Assembly: GCA_963555705.1 (NCBI GenBank)
Contig: OY743174.1
Location: forward strand, 61,774,234 to 61,838,233
DNA length: 64,000 nucleotides
Reading direction: 5' to 3'
Origin: Ligustrum vulgare
Lineage: Eukaryota > Streptophyta > Magnoliopsida > Lamiales > Oleaceae
Shown here: piece by piece, positions 1-20,026 of the stretch
Numbering within the stretch: position 1 is the stretch's first letter
Layout of the letters: every line of letters begins with the position of its first letter
The notes under the pieces: model-generated
Databases searched by the model: none
What the model saw: the letters and a program-made list of their open reading frames with translations, nothing else
Told to the model about the DNA's origin: nothing
Made by a program: the position numbers and the translations under genes

Positions 1-2645
1 ATGTTTTAAAACTTTAAATGCGCTTCGCAACGACTTTTCCAATTTAATTTAAAAGAGTTGTCGTCCAGCCAAATTATAAATGAAATTTAATTAATTTCCA
101 TCGTAATTAAATTTTCGAATTTTATTTAAAATATTCCAATGTCATCATTTTTAAATCTTAATTCAAATTTTAACGATTTTAAAGTCCAAATTAATTTATT
201 CCGATATTTTGATCTTTGTCCAATTTAAATTCCTTTAATTCCCAAATATAGTTTTTAGCACAATCCCAATTGGTAAAGATCCATTTCCCCCACATTTCCA
301 ATAATTCCACCTCCCATTCCATTTTCACGCTCCTGATTTCTCTCCCTCTTTTTCCCTAATAACAATGGCTAATGCCTGCAATCATCCCAATCAGACATTT
401 CCCTCTTAAAAGAATTAACACATATTTATTTCCACACCCAATTTGCATGATTTCATCCTCACATCCCTAATTCTCTCCCTCTTTTCCCTAAATCACAATT
501 ATCATTCTACTGCAAGTTCCTGCATTTTATCCTCAATCAAGAGATTTCTCCTGCAGCTGTCCAATTATGCATCCATTTGATTCAACTTTCCTGCAATCCA
601 TCCTCAATCAACAACTTACCTATATTCAGCTGAATCAACTGTAGCATATATCCCATTTTTTTTTCATTTCCACAGCCTTTAATCCACCAAGCCACACCAC
701 CACCGAGCATCACCTCTCCAAATGCAGCACTGCCTTCAGTCACGGTCCAAACCAAATTGCATTCCCCAAATCCTGATCAAACCAATATGCAACATCAAAA
801 CCACCAAGCTACATCCCATTGTCCAGCCAGAACCAAGCAGCCACCACTGCCCTTTCACCCAACCAGCCGACAAGAGCCTGAAACACCATTCACAACCCAA
901 ACCACCAATGCAGCCACCACCACAGTTCATCATCACCGTCATCATCATCACGCCCACACCACAACCCCTTCGCTGCCACCAACTAATGCAACTGGCCAGC
1001 CATCATTTTCAAACCACCAATCACCACCACATAAAATGCAGTTCACTGCCTCCTTATGAAGCTCAAGTCAACACCCAAATCAACCACATCACTGTCGAAC
1101 CATAGCCAAGCCTCCAACAAGTAACAAAACTTTAATCCCCAGTTTTTGCAGTCAACCGCAACCGCCGCTCGATCGAACCTTTAAACCATCAACCCCGTTC
1201 CCAGAATATGCAAACCTCAAACTTCACAAATCATCATCATCACCACCCAAAACCACGACCCAGTCACCGAACCCAAACTCAAAACCAACCCCAAATCAAA
1301 CCCAAAAACCCCAGAAATAGAAGCCCAAATACTTACCTCATCCTTAGACCGGAATTACCACCGGATTTGGCAGCTAAGATCGAACTCCAAATCGCGATTT
1401 AAGCTTCGGTTTTCGCGCCAATCAGCCCCAAAACTTCGCCTTTCACCACCATTTCCCCCTCCTTGTCACCGCCACGCGACGGCGGCGATACCACCGTGAA
1501 TCGCCGGCGGTTGGCGCCGGCAGTAACTCCGCCGGAATCCCCCAGTGCGCGTCCTCCCCTCCCTCGCCCGCCTCTCTCTCTGTCTAATTTCAGAATGGTA
1601 ATAGAGAGAGAGAGAAATATTTTGATTTTAATATTATGATTTTCAAAAATTTGTACTTTGGTCCCTGGGTTCCAAAAATTATTTAATTCAGTCCCTAATC
1701 TTATTATGTTTTAAAAGAACAGTCCCTACAGTTTAAATATTTTAAATCTTACTTTAAGTTTCAAAAGTTATTATTTTAGTTCCTATGTTTTAAAACTTAT
1801 AATTTCAGCCCTTAAGTTTTTAAATGATTTTAATCAGCCCTCTCATTTTTAAAATTCTATTATTACAACACTATAATTTAATATTTCGTTTTGAGTTTCA
1901 ACTCAACTTTCAAAGTACTCATTTTAGTCCCTCAACTTTCAAATCATCAATTTTCAGTCCCCAAATTATAAATCATCATTTTTAAATTATAAAATTTCAA
2001 AAAAATAATAATTTAACTTATTGGCTAGACGAAGCGTACGGAGATTTGAAAGATTGAAGTCATTCCCGCTCAACCACACTCGTTAAGTTTAAGGTAGACT
2101 CGCCCCCACTAATTGATTTATATTATAATTGCACGTGTTATGTGGATTTGTGTGATTTTATGCTTAATTGCATGAGAAAAGAATATCTCTTTTGAGATAA
2201 AGAATTATGTTATGCTGGGCATAACTTATCTGCTAGCCTAGCAGAAAAAAAAAGAATGTCACTACATTATTTGCATAATTACTTGTTCAATTATCTTGTA
2301 GATTAATTATTGGCAATGAATCTACTGAGTATTTCATTTTGAAATGCTCAACTCGTTTTTTTAACAATTTTTGCAGATTTCGGAGACGGTGGCGAGTGAT
2401 GGGCAATGACGGCAAATTACAAATTGATATTTTTTAAAGTCGTGAACTTTGAAATAATTATTTCATTTTATCAAGAATTGTCATTTTTATAAATTTGTAC
2501 GGATTAACTTATTCCATCTGATTTATCTCTAAACTTTTATTCAATAAATGTGATATTTAATATTTAGTCATTTTCCGCAACAAAAGTTTATTCAAAAATT
2601 TAGAAAAGTGACGTTCCCGCGCTTCTCGGAACTCGGGGCGTTACA
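1..2645 (+). repeat. Probable truncated LTR of a Ty3/gypsy (Tekay/Del-like) element
   Basis: The segment ends in GGGGCGTTACA, a common 3' end of large plant gypsy LTRs. Just upstream (about 2025-2410) is text typical of such LTRs: an 'aagattgaag..cattcccg' stretch, 'aaggtagactcgccccc', and 'atttcggagacggtggcgag'. Between about 1660 and 1980 there are many short phrases of the type 'agtccctaa' and 'ggtccctggg'. A C/A-rich stretch (660-1330) and a GC-rich stretch (1420-1580) lie further left. No TGTAAC-type start is visible, so the LTR is cut by the window edge or truncated, and I cannot test for a TSD. Small open frames in the C/A-rich part (His/Pro/Thr-rich) look like composition artefacts. 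The family assignment rests on remembered LTR text and is tentative. Confidence 0.45.
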
Positions 2646-2847
2646 CTAAAGGCAGCGGGTGTTTGTGTGACTAAGATGATAGTTACGGTCTTACGGATTA
2701 TCCGAATCTTAGGTACAAAAATATATTAACATAATCTTCTTCAATTTGTAATTTCAAATATAACAAATAGATAAAGAGATGATACACTCTGCATATAATA
2801 ATAGTAAGTACGACTAGATGAGTGAAGTAGATTTTTTTTAACAATTA

Positions 2848-2981
2848 CAATGCTATTCTGCCATATAGTGTGTCACATCGGGTGTCACCCTCCTCACATG
2901 AGAGGTGAGGTCGCTCATTATGAGGACAGTCCCCCATATACTCATGTGAGAGTGTGATATCTTGTGTGGTAAAATAGCATA
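2848..2981. mobile_element. Possible short MITE with imperfect terminal inverted repeats
   Basis: The left end reads ATGCTATTCTGCCATATAG and the right end, reverse-complemented, reads ATGCTATTTTACCACACAAG. Both are followed by a 'gtgtcac'/'atcacac'-type stretch. The interior has a further short palindrome (CCTCACATGAGAGGTGAGG). The unit is about 130 bp with no coding capacity. No clear TSD was found, so the family is unknown. Confidence 0.3.
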
Positions 2982-4425
2982 ATTCATATATTTATTTCAT
3001 TATATCCCTCTTAAATAGTGCTACGTTTTTTATTAATAAAATATGTCGTCTATAGTAATTCTAAACCTATCGTGTGATATCCATGCTAGTGGTATTTGTA
3101 TGGATGTCCAAAAAAATCAAATATTTTTTTTTTTTGATCGGAAATGTAAAAATTAATAGATCAAAAATGATTACAAAATCGCCAGGCATTCCTGGGATAG
3201 ACCGTGGCCAACATGCCAAATCAGTCTACTGCAAGCGCGGGCATACCCGGCAAAACAAAAGAAGTATCAATTAGTTACAAAATACATCGAACATACCCGG
3301 GCAAATGATTAAAAAATCAAATATTATTGATATGGCCCTAACTTGGCCTAGTGTGGTCAAGGGACACCCCATGTGAAAGTGCAGTAAATGATTATTCTAC
3401 AAACATTTGGAATTGAGCACTGGTGCAAATTAGAGGAAATTATGGATAAACTGTCTCGTGATCGTGATTGTGCCATAGAAGGTGACTCGTGGAAATTACG
3501 AGTGTGTCCTATCTTGTCGGTCTCTGCAGTTGTATCCCCTGCAATTCGGGTTACCAAAAGCATCAGAAACCTATAAAATGTGTCTTAGAAAGAATCATAT
3601 TTTAACTAGTTTTTGGTTCAAGTTTTTTATTTACATTTTTTAAAATTACTTTTTAACCATAAATTTTTTTTGAAAATCACTTTCTAACCATATATTTTAC
3701 CTCATAAAAACTCAAATTTCTCATTATTATAAACAAAAATCTAACCACCAAACTGAGACAATATGTCCCAAATGTGCACTTTCTATAGCAAACGCAGGAA
3801 TTGCAACTGCAGGGATTCGGCCTGGATCATATCCATTCCACGCCTTACCTTCGAAATAAAAATCAATAATTTTCCACTTTTTGCTGCGAATTTAACCTTA
3901 AAGGGGCCGACTTATGATTTCATAAAAGATCAATAGCAAGTGTTCGATAAATTTGTTTTAATTTTTTTTATTCACATTTTTCAAAAAGATTTTAATTTTT
4001 CGAAATCACTTTCAACCACGTATTCTACCTAAAAATTCAAATTCTTTATTTATAAATAAAAATTAATCGTCAAACAGATATTTAATTTTTCACCGAAGTA
4101 TCATCGAGTCATCACTATTTGAATCAAAATTTGTTGGCTCGTGTTTACCATATGTTAGTAATGACAATGAGCAGATTCAAGATGAATCCATCAAGTTTGG
4201 ATCCAATCAAATATTTCTGAGCGAATGTGCTTCAAGTTTGGATCAAATGGGATATTTTTTTCCGTCTCCATTATAATTTATATCAACATGACGTTATTTT
4301 GTATAGTGTGCACAATGTATGCTTAATTGAGAATTTATAGTTAAAACTTATATATGAAATAAAATTTAAAAAGGTATTTTTATCCATTTCTTAATCTTCT
4401 AAGCTTCTTTTACTAATCCTAGTTT
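2982..4425. other. Intergenic AT-rich DNA upstream of the NEK gene
   Basis: No gene is supported here. Two diverged AT-rich stretches (about 3600-3760 and 3940-4085) share an order of phrases (tttattcacattttt, aaatcactttc, accacgtattctacct, aaattcaaattctttattt) and may be a degenerate duplication or ends of an old element. The small open frames at 3074-3576 have no recognisable domain. Confidence 0.5.
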
Positions 4426-4427
4426 AT

Positions 4428-4471
<44 letters not shown>
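4426..4471. repeat. (TAA)n microsatellite
   Basis: An uninterrupted run of about 15 AAT/TAA triplets lies roughly 90 bp upstream of the presumed first NEK exon. Confidence 0.9.
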
Positions 4472-4472
<1 letters not shown>

Positions 4473-4479
4473 CCCGCTT

Positions 4480-5530
4480 TCTGAGTTTTGTCTGCTTCTG
4501 TTTCACTTGTACATTGTCTCTTTAGTTTCTCTCTCTCTAAAGAAATTTGTGTTAGCTAAAATGGCGATAGTAGGGAAAGAGCTTTCGCTTCTTCCTGATA
4601 ATGTATCGGCATTGCTACGGTGTCGTTTGCGGTAATGTGCTCAACTACCTTGTTCGAATTGCACTTTCTCTCTGTTCAAAGCAGTAGCTCGTGATCCGCA
4701 GTACACAAACTACGCATTTCTGGTGATTTTTCTATCTTCTTTTTCTTTCTTTACATTTACAGCTTTATTCTTTTCCTTTTGCAGTTCCTTTCTATGAAAT
4801 CAATGAATGAATCTGTTGAATTGACCGTGACCTCATTTTTCTCTATATATTGTGTAATTTGTTGAATATTAGTTTCATTTTCAGCTGCATTTGCCAGTCT
4901 CAGGTCTTTGATTCGCTTTCCTTTGCTACTTTAGTACTTAGAAGAATAATTTTTTGAGTTTCCTGTTGTTAATTTTTTAATTTTGCTGCAATAATGTTAA
5001 ATGTACAACTCGTTGCATTCTCTCTGTCTTAGTAGTGGATCTTCATTACAGATTTTCCACAATTCTGAATTTAAAAATTCGTCCTTTGATTTCATGGTCT
5101 GTAACTGCTCATTTACTGAAAGAAAAGATCTCTATTGTTTAATTATTTTTCAGTTACTTGGAGAATTAAATCTGCTTTTTTTTTTTTTTCCAGAATTAAA
5201 GCATTACTCTTTTTCAAATTTGGAAACAATTTTATATAATTATTTTGGTACATCACACTAATGCTGTAGCTATAAATTTCTTCTGGATATGCTATTATCA
5301 AATAAATTGTTCCATGGGGTCATTTCTAATACTTCTTGGTTTGACTGTAATTTAAACTGTTTCTCATTGTCTTCTGTTTCCTTGTCCGTAGTACTTTTTG
5401 TCCCCAGTACCCCCCAAAAGAAGGGAGGTTTAATCAGCTTATGATTTTTGGTTCTGGGCATTTTGAGAAGACTGCTGCATCTTGGCTTGAATTGACTTCA
5501 CCAGTTAAAGGAAGTTAAATTTAGTAGGCA
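4480..5530 (+). promoter_or_regulatory. 5' leader of the NEK gene with a short uORF and leader introns
   Basis: A CT-rich stretch (ctctctctctaaag at about 4530) precedes an ATG at 4561 that opens a 24-codon reading frame ending in TAA at about 4635. A GTAATG donor-like site overlaps its end. The NEK start codon lies 970 bp further on, and an in-frame TAG sits at 5525-5527, so the leader is probably spliced. Whether the 4561 ATG is in the mature leader as a uORF cannot be told from sequence alone. Confidence 0.45.
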
Positions 5531-12999
<7,469 letters not shown>

Positions 13000-13852
13000 A
13001 GCAGTCTGCAAGTGACCAAGAGCTTCAAGGAAAATACACCCAAACCAGAAGATCAATTAAGCAGTCTGCATATGGAAATAGGCCTTACTATAAATCTTGC
13101 AATCTACACCAGTTTGAAACATACAGTGTCAGGCAGAGGCTGATGTAGTAGATTGTAGCTTAGTATGTGCTTTAGGTACTCTTCCATGTATATCCAAGCA
13201 CTTCGTTAAGAATCATTTGACAAGATAGAGAACAAATTATTGTAAACAGTGTAGCAGATATTTTGTTGTCCTTTAGCAGGGTAAATCTACTTCTTACTTT
13301 TGATATTATTTCTTCCTTTATATTGTGTTTGTTATTTCTTTTGGTTCCTTAAGTGTCACTTGTCAAATCAAACTGGGGACTGGATTTCTTTGTCATGGCT
13401 TCAAGCTCCAAGCTAGAAGAAAACAGCAAGGTACATAACTTTTCACTCGGTGAAACTGATAGTAATTGATATTCAGGTTGACTTCGCTTTTCTTTCTATG
13501 ACATATCATAAATTTTGGCTGATTACATTTTGCTTTTATGATAATTTATAAATTTCATCTAGAGTTGATAAACTTTCGAAGTTCAAAAAAGTTAGTGCTG
13601 TTAAAATATGGTCTACGTAAGAGATAGTTCCACCCAAGTCTTGTTTTTTGGTATGACTATTTACAAGAGCAATATGAAACTGTGAACAACCTCTATGTAG
13701 AGGTACTCCCTTAAGAACATAGACTCGAGAATATAAGAATTACAAAATCTCATGATGGGCAAATGGTCCTCTGATGGTAGCAGTATTATTCAATCTCCTT
13801 CTTCATCATCTTGATCACCCATTACTTGAAGTCCATTCTTGGTCATGAAGAA
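13000..13852. other. NEK 3' UTR and the gap between the convergent NEK and IQD genes
   Basis: After the duplicated stop region the sequence becomes AT-rich, with no further coding signal. The two genes point at each other, so their 3' UTRs share this gap of about 850 bp. No exact poly(A) site can be assigned. Confidence 0.6.
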
Positions 13853-15554
13853 TTAGTACAAATTCATAGGAGGCTGCAGTCGAATGAAAGAAATCAGATG
13901 CCTCAATTTTTGGAACTCATTAAAGTAAACAGAAAACCCAACATACTTACTTCAAATGTGATTAGTGACTGTCTTTGGTTAGAATAACTGGTCATTGCAC
14001 TTATGGAATCACAATCCCTCTCATTTCTAACTTTGTCAGATCCATAAAGCTTGATTAACCAAGGGTATAAGTTCTCTTTGTCATTCTTCCCATCTATTGA
14101 CGATCCTCGCCTGCTGCTTTTTTGTTTCTTTCCCCATTTGGGACGTTGTTTCGGCTCGCTATGTGACCTAGCTTTTGCTTCTGATGATTTTGTATTTGAC
14201 ATGTAATTTGGTACAAAATGGGAATCAACAGGAATGAACTCTGAGAGCTGTTGAAGGGGAGGATCATCAAATGGTGTCTTTCTGTGCTCAGATTTAGACC
14301 AAGCAGGGTACCGTCTCGAATTTCGTCTTGCCATATCCAAAGAAAACTCCTCCAACAGCCCATCATAGGTCATTGAACTCTCATCTGTCAGTGACATTGT
14401 CGATGGACTGGGACATGCCTTAAGTTGATGTTCCCTTTGCGAGGTCGAAGATCGACCATAATTACGTGTACTGAATCCATGTTCCCCTCTTCCAGCAAGA
14501 GTATGATTTATTTGTGCACTTCTGCTTTTCAAAGCTCCCATTGTGTCTTCCTACATTAAAAGAAATCAATCTTGTTGCTTATTTATTGCTGAACTTTGTA
14601 CTAGGGGGAATTCACAGGGGACCTGAGTGCTCGTTTTATGTATAGAACAAGGACCATAGGTGTCGTTTTCCCAATACTAAATATTAGATTTCTTAACATT
14701 CGTACTTGTGCTTGAATGATTTGTCCAATGCATTTTATCGAGCCATTTAGATATCGATATGTGCTGAAATTTCTGTAAATCTTGTATGCATCATAATTTT
14801 TTTGTGAATAAACAGGGGAAACTGACCCAAAATCCATTCCTGCGCTGGTTGTCCAAAGCTGATTCCCTGGAAGTTTTCCTTGTTTCATCTGCCATTTGGA
14901 CTCGCTGAACCCGCGCTCTAACTTGAATTGCCATTACAGCACCGATGGACCTTAACACGGCTGCCATTTGTTTTCTTACCAGGTGACCCCTTACTAAAGC
15001 TTGTATTTTCACTAATCCTTTTAAAGCTCGCAATGCCTTCCTTGCCTGCAACATTACCAACGGAAAATAAAAAAGATAATATCCATAAGCAACACGTATT
15101 TGGTTAATTGCACGTGATTTTTGTACATACCGGGCGTTTTATTAGAGATTGTTCTCATTATAGAGAGAAATTAATGATTACTTACTAAATAAGCACGAAA
15201 GATAGCTTGAATTCTGGTAGCTGCGATATTTGCCCGTATTGTCATTCCTATATTTCTTGATTCATTTCTTGCCATCACAACTCTTCCGGCATGATCTTCT
15301 TCATTCTCATATGCTAGTAACTCTAACTTGGGATTCATAATCGAGTCGAAAGACCTATTGTTTTCGTGTGTAATGGGTTTTCTGCTGCTTGATCTTTTAA
15401 AACTCCATCTCCTTTTAACTTTAGGAGTTGATGGCAGGATCTCCATTGGAGTCCCTAAACTTTGTGCAGAAACTAAAGCATCTGCAAATTTCTTGTCCTT
15501 TTCCTCTCTCTTTCCCATCAAGAAGTTTCTGATCCATTTGCTTGCCTTCCCCAT
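13853..15554 (-). CDS. IQD family protein (IQ67-domain calmodulin-binding scaffold)
   Basis: Coding exons in order of translation: 15554-15186, 15045-14827, 14550-13951, 13873-13853. Together they give 402 codons, with phase-0 GT..AG junctions. The ATG at 15554 opens MGKASKW, the usual IQD start; an acceptor-like TGCAG lies just 5' of it, so the leader is probably spliced. The IQ67 region starts near residue 112 (ATRIQAIFRAYL), crosses the first coding intron at the conserved place, and continues with ARKALRALKGLVKIQALVRG and further IQ-type repeats to about residue 178. The rest is basic and Ser-rich, with a DUF4005-like stretch (PNYMSNT..SEAKARSHSEPKQRP). IQD proteins bind calmodulin and usually sit on microtubules, membranes or in the nucleus. 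The donor after the Trp codon at 14827 (GTCAGT) is the least certain border. Confidence 0.88.
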
Positions 15555-15559
15555 GCCTG

Positions 15560-17380
15560 CACCAGCCACACAATATAATTCAATGAAAGTAGTGAACTTT
15601 CACTTGATATATATATAAAGATATATAAGTAATTGTATATAGAGGTTTCCGGGTTTGGTGATGAACATTAATTTTCTTTGTTAATTGACTTTCCATGATA
15701 GTTTCTTTCCATAAAAAACAACCCTTTGGCCAGAATTGAAGTGGCCTGCAGTGAGTCCACATTGATCTGCCATTTGCCACTTCTCTAGGATTAGTATGGA
15801 AATTAATTATTGAATATAGATAATCATAATAATAATTTGCATGAAATTAGGCGTATTGCTACAATTTATATCATTAGGTTAATGTGGCCAAAATCACGTG
15901 GTGAAGAATGGCACGTCCATTGATCCATAATGAGAGCAGATCAAATCAATTTGAATTGGTGTCTTGTTCGACGACATTTGCTCTCCGTGATGTTTCGAGA
16001 GTTATAAACAACACATTTTTTTAAATCATTTTTTTATCACACACATTTCTTCAAATCACATATTTTATGTCGTAAACATCATAATATTTGTTTTAAAAAA
16101 AAAAAAAAAAAAAAAAAACAAACAAAGAGGGGAAAAAAATGTTCTTTATTATTTCCAAAAATTTCTTCAAACCCCTGCCACTACCTTCGTAAACTTCCCG
16201 GCCGAACTAACATACATTCTTACACCATCCCAAATCCCATCAAAACACAACCATTTTTTGTCATTGTCACGAGCATTTGAATACTAGGAATATGCATGGC
16301 AATTGGATTTTAAAAAATCAATAAATTAAACTTACAGTACACCAAAAAATTATTCGAGCTGATTGAATTCACGATCTTTTCTTAATACAACTTTGCGAGA
16401 ATATTTACCGAATTGATTATTAAATGACAAAATGCAAGGCCCTTTATATAGCTTTTGGGTGTGGCCACATCCAAAACACACGAGATTTGAAAATGATGCG
16501 AATATATTCAAAAAAAAAAGGCAGAAGTTATTTCATGAAAAGGTGTAATAATTAATATTGCAATGCCAATCACTATAAAATAAGGTCAGCAACTCTTAGA
16601 ACAAAAGTCTCTTCAATTATAAGACAATCATTAAAAATGTAGGTCGAATTAAATCCCTTTCCTTTCAAAAAAAAAAACGAATACAATTTTCTCATTCAAA
16701 CCTTTTCCATTTTTCCAACCGTCGTTAGTAAATCTCGAATTTCAGATCTGAAACCGATTCCAGTTTAGGTAAAACATCCTCCCTGATAATAAAATGGTCA
16801 AATGCACATGTGGAAAAAAAAAATGTATTTTTGTGCTGTCTACTTAATAGAACAGCATCCATACAATTAATTCAAGAAAATCCATTTCTATTACAGAATT
16901 GTTAAAAAAAAAAAAATGAAAAAAAAAAATCTGTACAGAGATTCTCTCATGCGTTTCTGTATGAAAATTCTTAATCGCCACGGTCTTGCCAGGCAGCCCA
17001 AAGAGATGTTACCAATGTTCTCTTGATGTTTTCAGTGATAACTAATTGAGAGTATTTCCGTTTGATTGAGAACGTCGATACAATTGACAGTATTTCGAGC
17101 GAAGTCGATAAGAATCATAGCAATAGCTTTAAACAAATCAGCAAATTAGGGTACAAATTATATTCTTAAAATAATTTTATTTTTACGTTATCAAATGGTC
17201 AGAATGTCAACTTGTCGACTTACTCAAATAGCCTAAACAAACAAAAGGTAGAAGAAAGAGAAAGGAAAAACTTCGATAATTGCCGAGGGCATTGGACAAA
17301 GAAGATGATGCTGCGCACTTGTGTTGGCATTCAACCTTTGACACGTGGTGCACTCTTTGTTTTGCCCCTTGCCTTGTCGT
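15560..17380. other. IQD upstream region and intergenic AT-rich DNA
   Basis: 15560-15790 probably holds the IQD leader and its intron. Beyond that I see A-tracts (16097-16120, 16905-16930) and AT-rich text with no open frame that resembles a gene. Confidence 0.5.
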
Positions 17381-17499
17381 CAATTTGAAGGTAAGAAACT
17401 TTAAATATTAATCCAAAAATCATCCCATAATTAATTAATTAATTATTTAATTAAATATATATTTTTTATTATTGAAATAGATTAATATTACAATAATAT

Positions 17500-17965
17500 A
17501 CAATTTCTTATCAAAGTCACAAATCACAAATTTTATACGTTAAAAATTATCAAATTAATTAATTACAATTTATTTTCAGTCACAAATTACAAATTTTGTA
17601 GTTTGCAACTTATTCCTCGGTTACAATTATGAATTTCATAGGTAATAACTGATTTCTCGTTCACACATCACGAAATTTAGAGGTTACGGTTTCTTTCTCA
17701 ATCACAAATTATGAAAAAATCGCCCACGACTTATTTTTATGTCACTTCTTAGGTCACAACTTATTTATCGATCACAAATTACGAATTTTATAGGTTACGA
17801 CTTATTTTTCGAACAAAAATCTGAAATTTTTAGTCACAATTATATTAAGATCACAAATTTCAAATTAATTAATCACAACTTAATAAATTGTGAGTCACGA
17901 TTATAAATTCAGTCGCAATCTAAAATATTTTAGTTTACATATTAGTTATTGATATCGAATTAGGA
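17500..17965. repeat. Degenerate tandem repeat, unit about 50-60 bp
   Basis: The phrase 'tcacaaattacgaattttataggttacgacttatttttcg' (here in pieces of 20 or fewer: tcacaaattacgaatttt, ataggttacgacttattttt) recurs about eight times with substitutions and small indels: near 17515, 17578, 17625, 17670, 17700, 17770, 17845 and 17880. It has no coding potential. Confidence 0.65.
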
Positions 17966-18029
17966 ATTTATTGGTTATAATCAATTTTCATCCCACTCAC
18001 CCGAGTCACCTCACCACCACCAGTCCACC

Positions 18030-19563
18030 TAGAGGTGTCAAAATGGACGGGCTGATAGAACCTGTGAAAATCAGCCCGAGACCTCAGGCCGACCCTTGAC
18101 CCGTGCGGGCGGTTCACAGGTCAAGAAGTTGTAAATCGCAGGTTTCAGGGTCAAACCTTCGGGAGCCACGGTTAACCTGCTGGTCGGTGAAAAAAAAACT
18201 GTTTTTACTAAATATGATAACATTGAAAATCTCTCTTCTTCTACAAACTCTAATACAACTAAAGCAAAATCTTAGGTGGCGTTCTGTTTGTATTTTATTT
18301 TGTATTTTCATTTTCGAAAATGTTTTGTGTTTTCATTTTTGTTTTCAAATTTGCTGAAAACGCGTTTGGTTTGTCATTTCTGAAAACTGTTTTTGAAAAT
18401 GAAAAGCTGGAAAACACGTTCTGTTTGAAATTTTGCAGAACACTATTTAAACTATTTTTAATTAATTTGTTTGCAGAATACTACTAACTCCAACTCAAAT
18501 TTCCTTTCACAATACACTAAAAATATGGTTACATCCAACACACTAATGTGAGCATTAAGAGTCTATATTAACACAGCTTGGTCAGGTTCGGGATTTGAGA
18601 AAGCTCTACTTATATTAAAATCCAGAAAATGCAAGTTCTTTCAAAACCACCAGAGTCCGTTTATCATTGCATTTTTTGAAATATAACAACAAGAATTCTC
18701 ATTTAACTTTTTTTTGTAATGTTGATATTGAATTCAATAAAACTTTATTTAAACTAAGTTCCAAGTTAGGATAATTCTAAAAAAAAAAAAAAAAAAAAAA
18801 ATTCTTTATTTAGGCTTAGTTCCAAGTTAGGATAATTCTAAAAAAATAATAAAAAAATAAAAAACTTTATATTAAGCTTAGTTCTAAGTTAAGATCATTA
18901 TTTAAAAAAAAAAAAAAAAAAAAAAAAATTCTCAAAACGCGTTTTCCGCGTTTTGAACATTTTTTGTCGAAATACACACAAAACGCCCAAAACGATGTTT
19001 CGGGCGTTTTCCGTTTTGTGTACAAATTTTTTTTTTTGTTTTCCAAAATGCGTTTTCGAAAATGGTAAAGAGAACGCGTTTTTAGCGTTTTCGAAAATAA
19101 AAACAGAAAACGACCTCAAAACAGCAAAGAGAACAAGGGCTTATTTTTTCTCCCTAATAGCTAAGAAACGTAATGTTCTTTAATAATATAGTAATTAAAA
19201 ATACATTTAGCATTTAATTGATATTTATTTATATTTTATTTAAATTTGCAAATTTAGAAGTTTTCCATGTAACATAAAATATAAATTTAAATTCTATGTA
19301 AACATTTATGGTATAAATATGAACTTATCATTTTGTATTTAGAAATTTGACAAAAAAAATTGCTATAAATATAAAATTATATATGTTTTTATTCATACGG
19401 GCCAAATCAGAATGATCTGCGACCTGCATGGGCTCGACTCGGATGGATCAGCGGGTGAGCCTGAGTTGTAGTTCGAAATTTGTGTGCAGATCTGAAACCC
19501 GCAACGGACGAGATTTTTTCAAGCGGACCAACACAGCCTGGACCACCCGGATTAACACCTCTA
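18030..19563. mobile_element. Non-autonomous hAT-like element, 1534 bp, hosting a nested element
   Basis: The left end is TAGAGGTGTCAAAAT and the right end ATTAACACCTCTA, which form an inverted repeat. Flanks are AGTCCACC (18022-18029) and GGTCCACC (19564-19571), an 8-bp TSD with one mismatch, as expected of hAT transposition. The outer parts (18030-18271 and 19144-19563) are GC-richer subterminal regions with no transposase. The middle is a later insertion (18275-19140). Confidence 0.75.
18275..19140. mobile_element. PIF/Harbinger-like non-autonomous element nested in the hAT element
   Basis: Ends are GGTGGCGTTCTGTTTG and CAAAGAGAACAAGGGC, an imperfect inverted repeat, flanked on both sides by TTA (18272-18274 and 19141-19143). 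The subterminal parts carry long 'cgttttcgaaaatg'-type inverted repeats, and around 18960-19025 there is a second palindrome (acaaaacgc..gcgttttgtgt type). The centre has three copies of 'cttagttccaagttaggat' each followed by an A-tract. No transposase is present. Family is inferred from the 3-bp TTA TSD and G-rich ends. Confidence 0.6.
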
Positions 19564-19571
19564 GGTCCACC

Positions 19572-19835
19572 ACCATTTGCAAACCAACAGTCATACGCGG
19601 AAAAAAAAAAAAAAAAAAACACAAAAACTTGAAGCGTCGGTGTCACCGCCGCCCACATAACCACATGCGGACACAACCAACAACACAATCTCAGATTCCA
19701 AACTTCCTTCTACGCCTCGGTCTATGAAATCTAAGCCCAATTTGGATTCAAATTCGCTCGCAATCTCCACTGCAACCAACTCCCCCAACTGACCCTGTAG
19801 CCACCACCACCGACGAATTCTTGCAGAATTCCAAA
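19572..19835. other. Intergenic stretch between two hAT-type elements
   Basis: It contains an A-tract (19601-19619) and GC-richer text that could be a gene fragment, but no domain is recognisable and frames are interrupted. Confidence 0.4.
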
Positions 19836-20026
19836 CAGGGGCGGACCCAAGAATTTGGTCCAGTGGGTGCGAGATATTGTAAAATGGATGAATCGATCAA
19901 TAATATGTTGAAAATTTGTTAATAAAAAAAAAAAAAAAAAAACCAAAAAATGAACAGAAAAAGAGAAAAAAATGGGAGCCAGTGGGTGCAACTGCACCCA
20001 CTGGCTCCTTGTTAGGTCCGCCCCTG
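19836..20026. mobile_element. 191-bp hAT-type MITE with perfect 8-bp TSD
   Basis: Ends are CAGGGGCGGACC and GGTCCGCCCCTG, a perfect 12-bp inverted repeat. The TSD is ATTCCAAA at 19828-19835 and again at 20027-20034. The interior has an A-tract and a strong palindrome near the right end (AGTGGGTGCA..TGCACCCACT). It has no coding capacity. Confidence 0.92.

Noticed and set aside
722..1402. His/Pro/Thr-rich open frames on both strands
   Set aside because: They overlap in several frames, follow a C/A-rich composition and lie inside a probable LTR; no domain.
15555..15569. Upstream start for the IQD protein at 15569
   Set aside because: That codon is GTG, not ATG. The conserved MGKASKW start is the ATG at 15554, and an acceptor-like TGCAG lies between.
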